In this document: positions 51,724 through 62,828 of the stretch, one piece after another
Numbering within the stretch: position 1 is the stretch's first letter
Layout: the number at the start of each line of letters is the position of its first letter
NCBI RefSeq assembly: GCF_004342725.1
Contig: NZ_SMCP01000003.1
Coordinates: forward strand, 39,066 to 103,065
Direction: 5' to 3'
DNA length: 64,000 bases
Source of the DNA: Testudinibacter aquarius
GTDB lineage: Bacteria > Pseudomonadota > Gammaproteobacteria > Enterobacterales > Pasteurellaceae
Position numbers and translations under genes: made by a program
The notes under the pieces: model-generated
Told to the model about the DNA's origin: nothing
The model's database searches: none
The model's input: only the letters and a program-made list of their open reading frames with translations

Positions 51724-52776
51724 ATGACTCAAAACAATGATTTCTTAGTATTAAAAAATATCACCAAATCCTTTGGTCAATCCGTAGTGATCGACAATCT
51801 TGATTTGGTTATTAAACGTGGCACTATGGTGACATTGCTCGGGCCTTCTGGCTGCGGCAAAACGACCGTTTTACGTTTGGTAGCAGGTTTAGAAAATCCA
51901 ACTTCAGGACAAATTTTTATTGACGGCGAAGATGTCACTAAATCCTCGATCCAAAACCGCGATATTTGTATCGTTTTCCAATCGTATGCGTTGTTTCCGC
52001 ATATGTCGATTGGCGATAACGTCGGTTACGGGCTGAAAATGCAAGGCGTGAGCAAAGAAGAGCGTTTACAACGGGTGAAAGAAGCCTTGGAATTAGTTGA
52101 TCTTGCCGGTTTTGAAAACCGCTTTGTGGATCAAATCTCCGGCGGACAACAGCAACGTGTGGCTTTGGCTCGAGCTTTGGTGCTCAAGCCGAAAGTGCTA
52201 TTATTTGATGAACCATTGAGTAACCTTGATGCTAACCTACGCCGTTCAATGCGAGAAAAAATCCGTGAATTGCAACAGCGTTTAGGTATTACATCGCTGT
52301 ATGTTACCCACGATCAAACAGAAGCCTTTGCGGTTTCCGATGAAGTGATTGTGATGAACAAGGGCAAAATTATGCAAAAAGCCGCAGCCAAAGCGCTGTA
52401 TCTGCACCCTAATTCACTGTTTTTAGCCAATTTTATGGGTGAATCCAATATTCTACCGGGTATATTGCAAGGACAGGACGTGACAGTTAACCAGTATCGC
52501 TTTGAACTGGCCAACCGAGCACAATTTAATTTGGCAGACGGCGAATGCTTGGTCGGCATCCGCCCTGAAGCCATTTCACTGCTCAGCAACGGTGAAGAGA
52601 GCCAGCGCTGCGATATCAAAAGTGCGGTTTACATGGGCAACCACTGGGAAATCGTTGCCGATTGGCACGGACAATCCCTGCTGATCAACCTTAATCCGGA
52701 AGACTTCGATGCCGGACAACACAGCGCCTACGTGCATTTTTCTTCCAGAGGCGTATTTTTGTTACCGAAAGAATAA
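51724..52776 (+). CDS. afuC: AfuC-type ABC transporter ATP-binding protein
   Basis: A 350-residue ATPase with Walker [11 protein letters not shown]-loop [11 protein letters not shown], signature [15 protein letters not shown] and Walker [17 protein letters not shown], then a C-terminal TOBE regulatory domain. Homologous to AfuC/FbpC. It completes the operon afuA1-A2-A3-B-C. A USS core lies near 52619 inside the TOBE part. Confidence 0.93.
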   Translation: MTQNNDFLVLKNITKSFGQSVVIDNLDLVIKRGTMVTLLGPSGCGKTTVLRLVAGLENPTSGQIFIDGEDVTKSSIQNRDICIVFQSYALFPHMSIGDNVGYGLKMQGVSKEERLQRVKEALELVDLAGFENRFVDQISGGQQQRVALARALVLKPKVLLFDEPLSNLDANLRRSMREKIRELQQRLGITSLYVTHDQTEAFAVSDEVIVMNKGKIMQKAAAKALYLHPNSLFLANFMGESNILPGILQGQDVTVNQYRFELANRAQFNLADGECLVGIRPEAISLLSNGEESQRCDIKSAVYMGNHWEIVADWHGQSLLINLNPEDFDAGQHSAYVHFSSRGVFLLPKE

Positions 52777-52789
52777 GTGGCTATTGACC

Positions 52790-52819
52790 ATAAAAATCGG
52801 GAAACTGTCAGTTTCCCGA
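52790..52819 (-). terminator. terminator between afuC and the PACE efflux gene
   Basis: CGGGAAACTG and CAGTTTCCCG pair tightly. On the minus strand the stem is followed by ATTTTTA, so it best serves the PACE gene, although the afuC transcript also meets it. Confidence 0.7.
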
Positions 52820-52842
52820 ATCTTCGTTATATTTTGCTAACC

Positions 52843-53250
52843 CTATGTTCTAATCCACACCCGCACATGGTCATAAACCCAGTTATACAACACCGTATAA
52901 AGCAAAATAAAGACAGTGATGCCCAGATCCATGATAAACGCTTGGTAAAAGCTGATATTCAGCAAATATGCTACCACTGGGATGGTGAACAGCAATAAAC
53001 CGCCTTCAAATAACAGTGCGTGCAGGCACCGCACTTTGAAGCCGCGTAATACCCTTTCGCCACGAAAAACCCGGTCAAATCCCCAGTTAAACACAAAATT
53101 CCACACCATCGCCATCAGCGAAATCACAATAACCGTCCCCGACAGCGCACTCACCGAATGATCCGTCAGCAACGTCAAGCCGAGAACTGAAAATATCACC
53201 GCCAAAACTTCAAACAGGGCGGCATGGAAAATCCGCTCGACAAAAGACAT
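52843..53250 (-). CDS. PACE-family multidrug/biguanide efflux transporter
   Basis: A 135-residue protein with four membrane helices built from two bacterial-transmembrane-pair repeats. Repeat 1 has FHAALFEVLAV with the conserved acidic residue and MVWNFVFNWGFDR; repeat 2 has LHALLFEGGLL and TVLYNWVYDHVR. The Acinetobacter AceI member exports chlorhexidine and short-chain diamines; the natural substrate is probably a polyamine. It is convergent with afuC. A USS core lies inside. Confidence 0.88.
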   Translation of the reverse strand: MSFVERIFHAALFEVLAVIFSVLGLTLLTDHSVSALSGTVIVISLMAMVWNFVFNWGFDRVFRGERVLRGFKVRCLHALLFEGGLLLFTIPVVAYLLNISFYQAFIMDLGITVFILLYTVLYNWVYDHVRVWIRT

Positions 53251-53328
53251 TTTGTCCTCTCTGGGTTTAAGATTTGTTGAAATGAGTGAATATGCCCCAA
53301 TCTAGTCGAAAAGTGAAGTGTTTCTGTT

Positions 53329-53626
53329 TAGGGTCTGTTGATCTTTGTTTATATTTTGAGTTGTCGTTTAAAATGAGCACAATCTAGGCGTAAGCCGAAA
53401 TCAATAGTGGGACTATTGATGAGGATTACAACGACGAGTGTGCTCATTTTAAACACAATCCGCAGGACTATGACTTTTTTTCGCCATTACTTTTCGTACT
53501 ACAGCGGAGTTAAAAGCCGTTCGTTTAGAATCACTAAACTTCACAACTTTTGCCTTATTTATTTGCAAAAAGAGTGGCGAAAAATAGTCTATAGCTCAAA
53601 ATATAAACAAAGATCAACAGACCCTA
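53329..53626. mobile_element. 298-base MITE-like element with 32-base perfect terminal inverted repeats
   Basis: The ends TAGGGTCTGTTGATCTTTG... and ...CAAAGATCAACAGACCCTA are reverse complements over 32 bases. A second inverted repeat inside (53366-53454) has GTTTAAAATGAGCACA and TGTGCTCATTTTAAAC as ends, with a CAATAGTGGGACTATTG hairpin within. No open frame of useful length. TA at each tip suggests a TA-type target. Two shorter relatives occur at 43332 and 18026. The right tip is 15 bases before the ATG of the flavin oxidoreductase gene. Confidence 0.82.
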
Positions 53627-53641
53627 ATGAAGAGGCTAAAA

Positions 53642-54784
53642 ATGAATTTGCAATATACCCCCCTGTTCCAACCCTACATCCTAAATAACGGGGTGGAGAT
53701 CAAAAACCGTTTCGTGGTGGCACCGATGACCCACTATGCTTCCAATCCTGATGGTAGCACCAGCGAGGAAGAACTTGCTTTTTTACAAGGTCGCGCCCAA
53801 GATTTTGGGCTGTTTATCACCGCTGCCACACTGATTTCTGCCGAAGGCAAAGCCTTTCCCGGTCAGCCTTACGCCATCGGCAGCGGCGTTCTTCCCAGTC
53901 TGAAAACCGTGGCACACACCATTCAGGCACAGGGAGCCAAAGCCATTTTGCAAATTCATCATGGTGGGCAGCTGGCGGTGAAAGAATTGATTGGCACTGC
54001 TGAAGTAGTTGCACCATCGGCAAATCCACAACGCCATGCCCGCGCCTTGACGGAAGAGGAAATTCAAACCCTGATTCAAGCGTTTGCCAATGCCACTGAT
54101 TTAGCCATTCAAGCCGGTTTTGACGGCGTGGAAATCCACGGCGCAAATAACTATTTGCTGCAACAATTTTTCTCCGCAGCCACCAACCAGCGCCAAGACC
54201 AATGGGGCGGCTCGTTGGAAAACCGTTTACGCTTCCCGTTGGCGGTGGTCGATGCGGTGAATTCGGTCAAAGTGCGGTCGGGGCGACAGGATTTCATTAT
54301 CGGCTACCGTTTCTCGCCGGAAGAACCGGGCGAAAACGGCTTAACCATGCAGGATACATTTGCATTAATCGATGCACTGGTGCAAAAACCGCTGCAATAT
54401 CTACATGTTTCGTTGTGGAATTTCTACAAAAAAGCCCGCCGTGGCGCAGACACCGCACTTACCCGTATGCAATTGATTCACCAACGGATTAACGGAAAAT
54501 TGCCGCTGATCGGTGTCGGCAGCCTGTTTACGGCGGATCAAATTCTCACCGCCTACCAAACCGGTTGGGCAGAATTTATCGCACTCGGCAAAGCGGTGAT
54601 GATGAACCCGGATTTGGCAACCCTGATTGCCAACGGACGAGAAGCGGAAATCATCACCGAAATCGACCCGAATAAAGCTGATCGTTATCGCATTCCTAGC
54701 AACCTTTGGCAACAAAACATGAGGCACCTTGCCTACCTACCGCCGGTGAAAGGCAATTCGGAATGGAAAGCGGTGGATATTTGA
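53642..54784 (+). CDS. NADH:flavin oxidoreductase, old yellow enzyme family
   Basis: A 380-residue FMN-dependent ene-reductase-like TIM barrel: N-terminal NRFVVAPMTHYAS, the ILQIHHGGQ strand, the GFDGVEIHGANNYLLQQFFSAATNQRQDQWGGSLENRLRFPLAVVDAV signature and an FMN-phosphate region GVGSLFTADQI. It most resembles single-domain NADH-dependent flavin oxidoreductases in Firmicutes and Pasteurellaceae; the substrate is unknown. The start at 53642 has GAGG ahead. Its promoter region is occupied by a 298-base MITE-like element. Confidence 0.88.
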   Translation: MNLQYTPLFQPYILNNGVEIKNRFVVAPMTHYASNPDGSTSEEELAFLQGRAQDFGLFITAATLISAEGKAFPGQPYAIGSGVLPSLKTVAHTIQAQGAKAILQIHHGGQLAVKELIGTAEVVAPSANPQRHARALTEEEIQTLIQAFANATDLAIQAGFDGVEIHGANNYLLQQFFSAATNQRQDQWGGSLENRLRFPLAVVDAVNSVKVRSGRQDFIIGYRFSPEEPGENGLTMQDTFALIDALVQKPLQYLHVSLWNFYKKARRGADTALTRMQLIHQRINGKLPLIGVGSLFTADQILTAYQTGWAEFIALGKAVMMNPDLATLIANGREAEIITEIDPNKADRYRIPSNLWQQNMRHLAYLPPVKGNSEWKAVDI

Positions 54785-54862
54785 CCACAGGTTGAATCCA
54801 ATATAAGGTGGCAGTCACAAAAAAACTGTCACCGTCACATCCAGACTAGCAAATCTTAAATT

Positions 54863-54878
54863 TGTGACAGCCATCACA
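54863..54878 (+). promoter_or_regulatory. CRP-cAMP binding site upstream of the symporter-sulfatase operon
   Basis: TGTGA-CAGCCA-TCACA is a perfect match to the CRP consensus half-sites. A -10-like TACACT is at 54924-54929, so the site lies about 60-65 bases before the start of transcription, near the class I position. Carbon-source control of the downstream operon is expected. Confidence 0.78.
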
Positions 54879-54963
54879 CAGCAATAATGATCACAATCAT
54901 AATGTATCACAGCAAAAACTATCTACACTAGCGCAACACACATAGATGGAATAGGAGGCTGTT

Positions 54964-56733
54964 ATGTTTGCATTATTCACATGTTTGGCATTTATGCTGT
55001 TTGTTGCGTGGTACTCTTGGCATAAAACAAAAGGAACTGTTTCAACTTCCGACGGTTATTTTTTAGCAGGAAATAAACTCGGTGCATTATTTATTGCCGG
55101 TTCGTTATTATTGACGAATATATCTACCGAACAGCTGGTCGGGCAGAGCGGTTTAACCTATTTTGGCAATATGACGCCATTAGCTTGGGAAATTTGGGCA
55201 ATTCGTGGCATTATTTTATTGGCGATTTTATTCCTACCAATGTATTTAGGCGGCGCATTTTCAACTATGCCGGAATTTCTCAGCTCACACTACGGTGAAG
55301 GCACCCGCAAATTAATCGTCTATCTGTTTATGTTCGGTTATATTTTCGTTTGGTCACCGACAGTATTATATGGCGGTGCGTTAGCTTTAATGAAAATACT
55401 GGATCTGGAGGCGTGGCTCGGACTCAGCAAAATGCAGGCGTTATGGCTTACCACTATTGTGGTCGGGGTGATCGGCGCCATTTATGCCATTACCGGTGGA
55501 TTAAAAGCGGTTGCGGTATCAGATACCCTGAACGGCGTCGGCTTATTGATTATCGGTTGCCTGATTCCGATCTTAGGACTAATGGCGCTCGGTGATAAAA
55601 TTCAAGGCAATATGCTTGATGCCTTGCACTATATTACAATCACCAATCCGGAAAAATTGGATGCAATCGGAGTTGGCAGCAAGCTAGACGCCATTCCCAT
55701 TGCAGCAGTATTCACCGGTTTAATGGTGACTGCAACTTTCTATTGGGGCACCAATCAATTCGTTATCCAAAGAGCCTTAGGCGCAGAAAGTCTGAAAGCC
55801 GGTCAAAAAGGGCTATTAATGGCCGGCTTCTTTAAAATGTTAGTCCCCTTTATTGCGATGTTTCCGGGCTTACTGGCTTTTCATTTATACGGCGCCGGAC
55901 TAGAGCCGCGTGATTTGGCTTATCCAACACTGGTTGCCAAAATTCTGCCGGCTCCGTTGTTAGGTTTATTTGTAGCTGTGTTATTGGGTGCCGTATTCTC
56001 CACCTATAACTCGCTGATTAATTCAGCCTCTACCCTGTTTGCCGTAGATATTTATAAGCCGTTGATTAACCAACAAGCTGATGATACTAAAGTGATTAAT
56101 GTATCGAAAAAGTTCGGTATTTTCTGTTCGGTTTTAACCATCATGATTGCCCCGAACTTAGTCTATGCGCCACAAGGATTGTTTATCTTCCTACAACAAT
56201 TCTCCGGTTTTATCGCTATTCCGATCGTCAGTTTGGTACTCATCGGACTGTTCGGCAAACACTTGAGAGTTTCCGAAGCGGCGGCTAAGTTCATCATCAT
56301 TTTCCACTTAATCACCTACTATCTGCTGGTATTTGCGTTAAAAGAATACATTCATATTCACTGGATGCACGTGTACGGTTTGCTCTTTATCGTTGAAATG
56401 GCGATGCTGATCATCTGGGCAAAAGCCAAACCTGCGGCGGAAAAAGAAGTTAAAACAGTGCGTAAAGCCAAAATCAATATGCAGGCGTGGCGCTATTCTC
56501 TGCTCACCAGCGGTATCTTGCTGTCATGCGCCACTTTAATTTACGTCACCTTCTCTAAAGTTGGGCTGGCTTATGCCGAAGCTGTGGTTTCACCAGATTT
56601 CGGTTTCTATTTCGGCTTAGCCGTACTGATTTGCGCACTGTTCTGTGCGTGGCTGCATATTAAAATTCAACCGATTTACGAACGTTATATCAACAGCCGT
56701 TATCAACAAACTTCAGCAAACGGAGGAAAATAG
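54964..56733 (+). CDS. sodium:solute symporter (SSS family, YidK-like)
   Basis: A 589-residue inner-membrane symporter with about 14 helices and SSS-family motifs (SDGYFLAGNKLG, LTNISTEQLVGQSG, GALYAITGG-like GAIYAITGGLKAVAVSDTLNG, AVFSTYNSLINSASTLFAVDIYK). The relation to E. coli YidK and the adjacent sulfatase gene (YidJ-like) suggests uptake of a sulfated sugar or similar sulfate ester. GGAGG precedes the start. CRP site upstream. The stop is 2 bases before the sulfatase start. Confidence 0.88.
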   Translation: MFALFTCLAFMLFVAWYSWHKTKGTVSTSDGYFLAGNKLGALFIAGSLLLTNISTEQLVGQSGLTYFGNMTPLAWEIWAIRGIILLAILFLPMYLGGAFSTMPEFLSSHYGEGTRKLIVYLFMFGYIFVWSPTVLYGGALALMKILDLEAWLGLSKMQALWLTTIVVGVIGAIYAITGGLKAVAVSDTLNGVGLLIIGCLIPILGLMALGDKIQGNMLDALHYITITNPEKLDAIGVGSKLDAIPIAAVFTGLMVTATFYWGTNQFVIQRALGAESLKAGQKGLLMAGFFKMLVPFIAMFPGLLAFHLYGAGLEPRDLAYPTLVAKILPAPLLGLFVAVLLGAVFSTYNSLINSASTLFAVDIYKPLINQQADDTKVINVSKKFGIFCSVLTIMIAPNLVYAPQGLFIFLQQFSGFIAIPIVSLVLIGLFGKHLRVSEAAAKFIIIFHLITYYLLVFALKEYIHIHWMHVYGLLFIVEMAMLIIWAKAKPAAEKEVKTVRKAKINMQAWRYSLLTSGILLSCATLIYVTFSKVGLAYAEAVVSPDFGFYFGLAVLICALFCAWLHIKIQPIYERYINSRYQQTSANGGK

Positions 56734-56735
56734 CC

Positions 56736-58142
56736 ATGTCTGCCAGCAAAAAACCCAATATTTTATTTATCCTGCTCGACGATTACGGTTGGAGTGACAC
56801 TGGTTGTTACGGCAGCAGCTTTTATGAAACACCTCGTTTAGATCAACTGGCACAAGAGGGCGCGCGCTTTACCGACGCTTACGCCTCTTGTCCGGTCTGT
56901 TCACCAACCCGAGCCAGTATTTTAACCGGCAAATATCCTGCCCGTTTAGGTATGACCCAATGGCTGGGCGGACGCTCCGAAGGGAAATTAGCCGATGTGC
57001 CTTATATCGATCATCTCAGCACCGACGAATTCTCGTTAGCCAAAGCGTTAAAACAAGGCGGCTACCGCACTTGGCACGTCGGCAAGTGGCACTTAAGTCA
57101 ACACAACGAGCAGCGTTTCGAGACCTATCCGTATCAACACGGCTTTGATATAAATATCGGCGGCTGCGACTGGGGACACCCGTTTAACGGTTATTTTTCA
57201 CCTTACGGCATCGAAACCCTGGAAGACGGTCCGGAGGGGGAATACCTGACTGACCGTCTCACTGACGAAGCCATCAACTTAATCAACCGACAAGACGATG
57301 ATCAGCCTTGGTTTATGTATCTGTCCCACTACGCCGTGCATACGCCGATTGAATGTCACAAACACTTAGTGGAAAAATACCGTAAAAAAGCGCGTATGTT
57401 AGGAATTGATAAAATCAACCCGTTTGTGGTCGGCGAAAATTTCCCTTGTGAACATAAAAAAGACGACCACGTTATCCGCCGCACCATTCAAAGCGATCCG
57501 GTTTATGCCGCAATGGTAGAAAATATGGATTGGAATATCGGACGCATCTTGGATTGCTTAAAAGAAAACGGCTTGGAACAAGACACCATCGTGATTTTTT
57601 ATAGTGATAACGGCGGCTTAGCAACCGCCGAAGGCTCGCCGACCACCAACAAGCCACTGTGTGAAGGCAAAGGCTGGATGTATGAGGGCGGTACTAGAGA
57701 GCCGTTGATCGTGCGTTGGCCAAACCATATCGCCGCCAACTCGATTATTGAAACACCAATCACTTCAACCGATTTTTATCCAACGCTGCTTGAATGTGCA
57801 GGTTTGCCATTAATACCGGAGCAGCATTGTGACGGTGTCAGTATTTTGCCGGTACTGCGCCAACAGCATGAACCGGAGCGAGAACTATACTGGCACTATC
57901 CGCACTACAGCAATCAAGGCTGTACACCGGGTTGCTCGGTACGTGAGGGGGAATGGAAATTGTTAGAATTTTTCGAAGACAGCAAATTAGAACTCTACAA
58001 TGTCTATCACGACATTGGAGAGACCGAAGAGCTCAGTCAACAATACCCAGAAATTACCGCCCGACTCAAAACCAAGCTGGATCAATGGAAGCAGCAGGTC
58101 GGTGCAAAGATTCCTCAACCAAACCCAAACTATAAACCTTAA
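56736..58142 (+). CDS. type I sulfatase (YidJ-like), cytoplasmic
   Basis: A 468-residue alkaline-phosphatase-superfamily sulfatase. The formylglycine site is Cys55 in CPVCSPTRASILTGKYP (C-x-P-x-R). Metal-binding residues are in LDDYGW and in FYSDNGG. No signal peptide, so it should act in the cytoplasm on substrate brought in by the symporter. A Cys-type sulfatase needs a maturase (anSME); none is in this window. GGAGG overlaps the end of the symporter gene. Similar to E. coli YidJ. Confidence 0.9.
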   Translation: MSASKKPNILFILLDDYGWSDTGCYGSSFYETPRLDQLAQEGARFTDAYASCPVCSPTRASILTGKYPARLGMTQWLGGRSEGKLADVPYIDHLSTDEFSLAKALKQGGYRTWHVGKWHLSQHNEQRFETYPYQHGFDINIGGCDWGHPFNGYFSPYGIETLEDGPEGEYLTDRLTDEAINLINRQDDDQPWFMYLSHYAVHTPIECHKHLVEKYRKKARMLGIDKINPFVVGENFPCEHKKDDHVIRRTIQSDPVYAAMVENMDWNIGRILDCLKENGLEQDTIVIFYSDNGGLATAEGSPTTNKPLCEGKGWMYEGGTREPLIVRWPNHIAANSIIETPITSTDFYPTLLECAGLPLIPEQHCDGVSILPVLRQQHEPERELYWHYPHYSNQGCTPGCSVREGEWKLLEFFEDSKLELYNVYHDIGETEELSQQYPEITARLKTKLDQWKQQVGAKIPQPNPNYKP

Positions 58143-58327
58143 AATCCAGCAGAAAGTGCGGTCTGAACTGACCGCATAACACTGCAAAAATCAGCCTGTT
58201 AATATCAAAAGACCCTACTATCCTACTCTATTTAATCACGGCCTACCCTTGCATTCCCCCGCCCCAAATGTCAAACTGAGCACATCCCAGATAACAACAA
58301 TAAAAACAACAGACAAAAGGAGAAATT

Positions 58328-60709
58328 ATGTCAAAAGATCCTAATTATCAGGCGGAAGCGGAGAAATATGACAATCCGGTTCCAAGCCGTGAATTTATTT
58401 TACAAACTATTCGTGAACACAATGCGCCGATGAGTCGGCAGGCGATTCTGACCGCACTTAAGATTAGCGACGAAGAGCAGGTTGAAGGCATGCGCCGTCG
58501 CTTGCGTGCGATGGAAAACGATGGGCAGTTGGTGTTTACCAAACGCCAATGTTATGCCCTGCCGGAGAAATTGTCGTTGCTGAAAGGCACGGTGATCGGG
58601 CACCGTGACGGTTATGGTTTTTTGCAGGTTGAGGGAACAGTTGGTGGCAAGAAAGAAGACGATTGGTTTATTCCCAACGGACAGATGCAGCGGGTGATGC
58701 ACGGCGATTATGTGCTGGCGCAGCCGAACGGCTTTGATCGCCGTGGGCGGCAGGAAGTGCGGATCGTGCGGATTTTGGAGAGCCGTAAGAAACAGATTGT
58801 CGGGCGCTTTTTTATGGAATCCGGCATTGCCTTTGTGGTGCCGGACGACAGCCGCATCAGCCATGATATTTTGATTCCGAACGAACACCGAATGGGCGCA
58901 CGCATGGGACAAGTGGTGGTGGTCGAACTGCAACCACGCACCCGCAACCACAATCCGGTCGGGATTATCACCGAAATTCTGGGCGATAATATGGCGCCGG
59001 GCATGGAAGTGGAAATTGCGCTGCGCAACCACGATATTCCGCATATTTTCCCGGAAAATGTGTTGAAGCAGGTTTCTAGTCTCAAAGAAGAAGTGGCCGA
59101 AGAAGCCAAACAAGGGCGGGTGAATCTGCGCGATCTACCGTTGGTCACGATTGACAGCGAGGATGCACGCGATTTTGACGATGCGGTGTATGCCCGCAAA
59201 AACGGCGACAGCGGCTGGAAACTGTGGGTGGCGATTGCCGATGTCAGCTATTATGTGCGGCTGAAAACCGCACTTGATGCCGAAGCCCGCAACCGTGGCA
59301 ATTCGGTCTATTTCCCGAACCGAGTGGTGCCGATGTTGCCGGAAGTGCTGTCGAACGGGCTGTGCTCGCTTAATCCGCAAGTGGATCGGCTGTGTATGGT
59401 TTGCGAAATGGATATTTCCAAAAAAGGCAAAATGACCGGTTATAAGTTCTACGAAGCGGTGATGAACTCGCACGCCCGTTTAACCTACACCAAAGTGTGG
59501 CGGATTTTAGAGGGCGACGAAGAACTGCGCCAACGCTACGCCCTGCTGGTACCACACTTGGAAGAGCTGTACAACCTGTTTAAAGTGTTGCACGAGGCAC
59601 GCAAAAAACGCGGTGCGATCGATTTTGAAACCATCGAAACCCAATTTATTTTCAATCCACAAGGACGCATCGAACGGATTGAACCGGTGGTGCGCAACGA
59701 TGCCCACAAAATCATCGAAGAATGCATGATTCAAGCCAATATTGCAGCGGCGACCTTGGTGGAAAAAGCGCAAGAACCGGCGCTGTTCCGCATTCACGCC
59801 GGGCCGGGCGAAGAAAAACTGATGGCATTCCGCAGCTTCCTCAACGAGTGCGGTTTAACCCTAGACGGCGGGTTGAAACCCACACCGGCGGATTACGCTG
59901 CCTTGATGACCCAGGTGAAAGAGCGCCCCGATCATGAACTGATTCAAACCATGCTGTTGCGTTCGTTAAGCCAAGCGATCTACTCCGCCGACAATATCGG
60001 ACATTTTGGTTTGGCATTGGACAACTACGCCCATTTCACCTCACCGATTCGGCGTTACCCGGATTTAAGCCTGCACCGTGCGATTAAATACCTGATTGCC
60101 AAAGAGCAAGGCAGCAACAAACGCTCGACCAACGGCGGCGGCTTCCATTATCTGCTGGACGACATCGATCTGCTCGGCGATCACTGCTCCACTACAGAAC
60201 GCCGTGCCGACGATGCCACCCGCGAAGTGGCCGATTGGCTGAAATGCGAATATATGCAGGATCACGTCGGCGAAGAGTTCGACGGCATCATTTCCACAGT
60301 CACTGGTTTCGGGCTGTTCGTGCGCTTAAACGATTTCTTTATAGACGGGTTGGTACACATCTCTACCCTCGACAACGATTATTACCAGTTCGACAGCGCT
60401 GGTCAGCGTTTAATCGGCGAAAACAGCGGTATGTACTACCGTATCGGTGACAAAGTGCGGATCAAAGTCGCTGCGGTCAGCCTGGAACAAAAACAGATCG
60501 ATTTTGTGTTGATCGCCAGTGAACGCAAACCGCAACGGGAGGGCAAAACCGCCAAAGATCGACTGAAGAAAAATGTACGCTACGCCGAAAGTTTGGAAAA
60601 ACGACTGCGTGACGGCAGAGGCGGCAAAGCCGACCCGAAACGAGCCGAGAAGAAGAAAGCGCTACGCAGTAAAAGCGGGGCATTCAGTAAAAGTAGAAAA
60701 CGTAAATAA
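58328..60709 (+). CDS. rnr: ribonuclease R
   Basis: A 3'-5' exoribonuclease that degrades structured RNA. The 793-residue protein has an N-terminal helix-turn-helix ([22 protein letters not shown]), cold-shock domains, the RNB catalytic domain with [14 protein letters not shown] and the Asp cluster, an S1 domain ([20 protein letters not shown]) and a Lys/Arg-rich tail. AAAAGGAG precedes the ATG. Normally directly followed by rlmB; here two formaldehyde-detoxification genes lie between them. Confidence 0.97.
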   Translation: MSKDPNYQAEAEKYDNPVPSREFILQTIREHNAPMSRQAILTALKISDEEQVEGMRRRLRAMENDGQLVFTKRQCYALPEKLSLLKGTVIGHRDGYGFLQVEGTVGGKKEDDWFIPNGQMQRVMHGDYVLAQPNGFDRRGRQEVRIVRILESRKKQIVGRFFMESGIAFVVPDDSRISHDILIPNEHRMGARMGQVVVVELQPRTRNHNPVGIITEILGDNMAPGMEVEIALRNHDIPHIFPENVLKQVSSLKEEVAEEAKQGRVNLRDLPLVTIDSEDARDFDDAVYARKNGDSGWKLWVAIADVSYYVRLKTALDAEARNRGNSVYFPNRVVPMLPEVLSNGLCSLNPQVDRLCMVCEMDISKKGKMTGYKFYEAVMNSHARLTYTKVWRILEGDEELRQRYALLVPHLEELYNLFKVLHEARKKRGAIDFETIETQFIFNPQGRIERIEPVVRNDAHKIIEECMIQANIAAATLVEKAQEPALFRIHAGPGEEKLMAFRSFLNECGLTLDGGLKPTPADYAALMTQVKERPDHELIQTMLLRSLSQAIYSADNIGHFGLALDNYAHFTSPIRRYPDLSLHRAIKYLIAKEQGSNKRSTNGGGFHYLLDDIDLLGDHCSTTERRADDATREVADWLKCEYMQDHVGEEFDGIISTVTGFGLFVRLNDFFIDGLVHISTLDNDYYQFDSAGQRLIGENSGMYYRIGDKVRIKVAAVSLEQKQIDFVLIASERKPQREGKTAKDRLKKNVRYAESLEKRLRDGRGGKADPKRAEKKKALRSKSGAFSKSRKRK

Positions 60710-60722
60710 GTTATTCCACTAA

Positions 60723-61871
<1,149 letters not shown>

Positions 61872-61883
61872 TCCCTAAACCTC

Positions 61884-61906
61884 AAAGTGCGGTCTGACCG
61901 CACTTT
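61884..61906. repeat. perfect USS palindrome between frmA and fghA
   Basis: AAAGTGCGGTC-T-GACCGCACTTT is a 23-base palindrome. The head-to-head uptake signals overlap with almost no loop, so termination is likely weak, which suits a site inside an operon. Confidence 0.85.
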
Positions 61907-61928
61907 ATCGTTTCTGTATGAGGATCTT

Positions 61929-62768
61929 ATGACAATATTGACACTGATCAGCAGTAATAAAATGTTTGGCGGTCAGCACCAACGCTACCGCCATTTTTCC
62001 AATCGCACCGAATGTGAGATGACCTTTGCAATCTACCTGCCGCCACAAGCGGAAAACGGGCAAAAAGTGCCGTTGCTGTATTGGCTGTCCGGTTTAACCT
62101 GCAACGATGAAAATTTTTCCACCAAAGCCGGCGCACAACGCTTGGCGGCACAATACGGTTTTGCGTTGGTGATGCCCGACACCAGCCCACGTGGTGAAAT
62201 GGTGGCTGATGCTGACAGCTACGATCTGGGGCAAGGCGCCGGATTCTACCTGAACGCCATCCAACAACCTTGGGCAACGCACTACCGCATGTACGACTAT
62301 ATCATTGACGAATTGCCGTCACTGTTGGCACAACACTTTCCGCTTAATGGACAAGCGGCGATTTTCGGCCATTCGATGGGTGGACACGGCGCATTGATGA
62401 TCGGCTTGAAAAACAGCGAACGCTTTAGCTCGATTTCTGCCTTTGCCCCCATCGTCAACCCCAGCGAAACTCCGTGGGGCATCAAGGCTTTTAGCGCTTA
62501 TTTAGGCGACGATCGCAACAATTGGGCGCAATATGACAGTTTAGCATTGCTAGCATACGCCAAACGTAAACTGCCGATCTTAATCGATCAAGGCGATGCC
62601 GACAGTTTCTATCCTGAGCAGCTACAACCGCAAAAATTCGTGCAAAGTGCGGTCAAACAGGGCTTCAGCGTCGAATTTAATCTGCGTCCCGGCTATGATC
62701 ACAGTTACTACTTTATCGCCAGCTTTATCGAACCGCACTTTGCCTTTCATGCCAAACATTTCGGATGA
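61929..62768 (+). CDS. fghA: S-formylglutathione hydrolase
   Basis: Releases formate and glutathione from S-formylglutathione. The 279-residue esterase-D-type alpha/beta hydrolase has the nucleophile Ser in GHSMGGHGA, Asp in DQGDADSF and His in GYDHSYYF. The start at 61929 has GAGG upstream; the longer frame begins inside the USS palindrome and is unlikely. USS cores lie near the end (62645, 62733). Confidence 0.94.
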   Translation: MTILTLISSNKMFGGQHQRYRHFSNRTECEMTFAIYLPPQAENGQKVPLLYWLSGLTCNDENFSTKAGAQRLAAQYGFALVMPDTSPRGEMVADADSYDLGQGAGFYLNAIQQPWATHYRMYDYIIDELPSLLAQHFPLNGQAAIFGHSMGGHGALMIGLKNSERFSSISAFAPIVNPSETPWGIKAFSAYLGDDRNNWAQYDSLALLAYAKRKLPILIDQGDADSFYPEQLQPQKFVQSAVKQGFSVEFNLRPGYDHSYYFIASFIEPHFAFHAKHFG

Positions 62769-62828
62769 TAGGCAGGCGGTTTTTATGCTATCTTAAACAA
62801 CAAACAAACTGAATAACCAATAAAAAAC

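Noticed and set aside
58190..58219. GCCTGTTAATATCAAAAGACCCTA as a decayed element copy upstream of rnr
   Set aside because: The match is short and patchy and could be chance.
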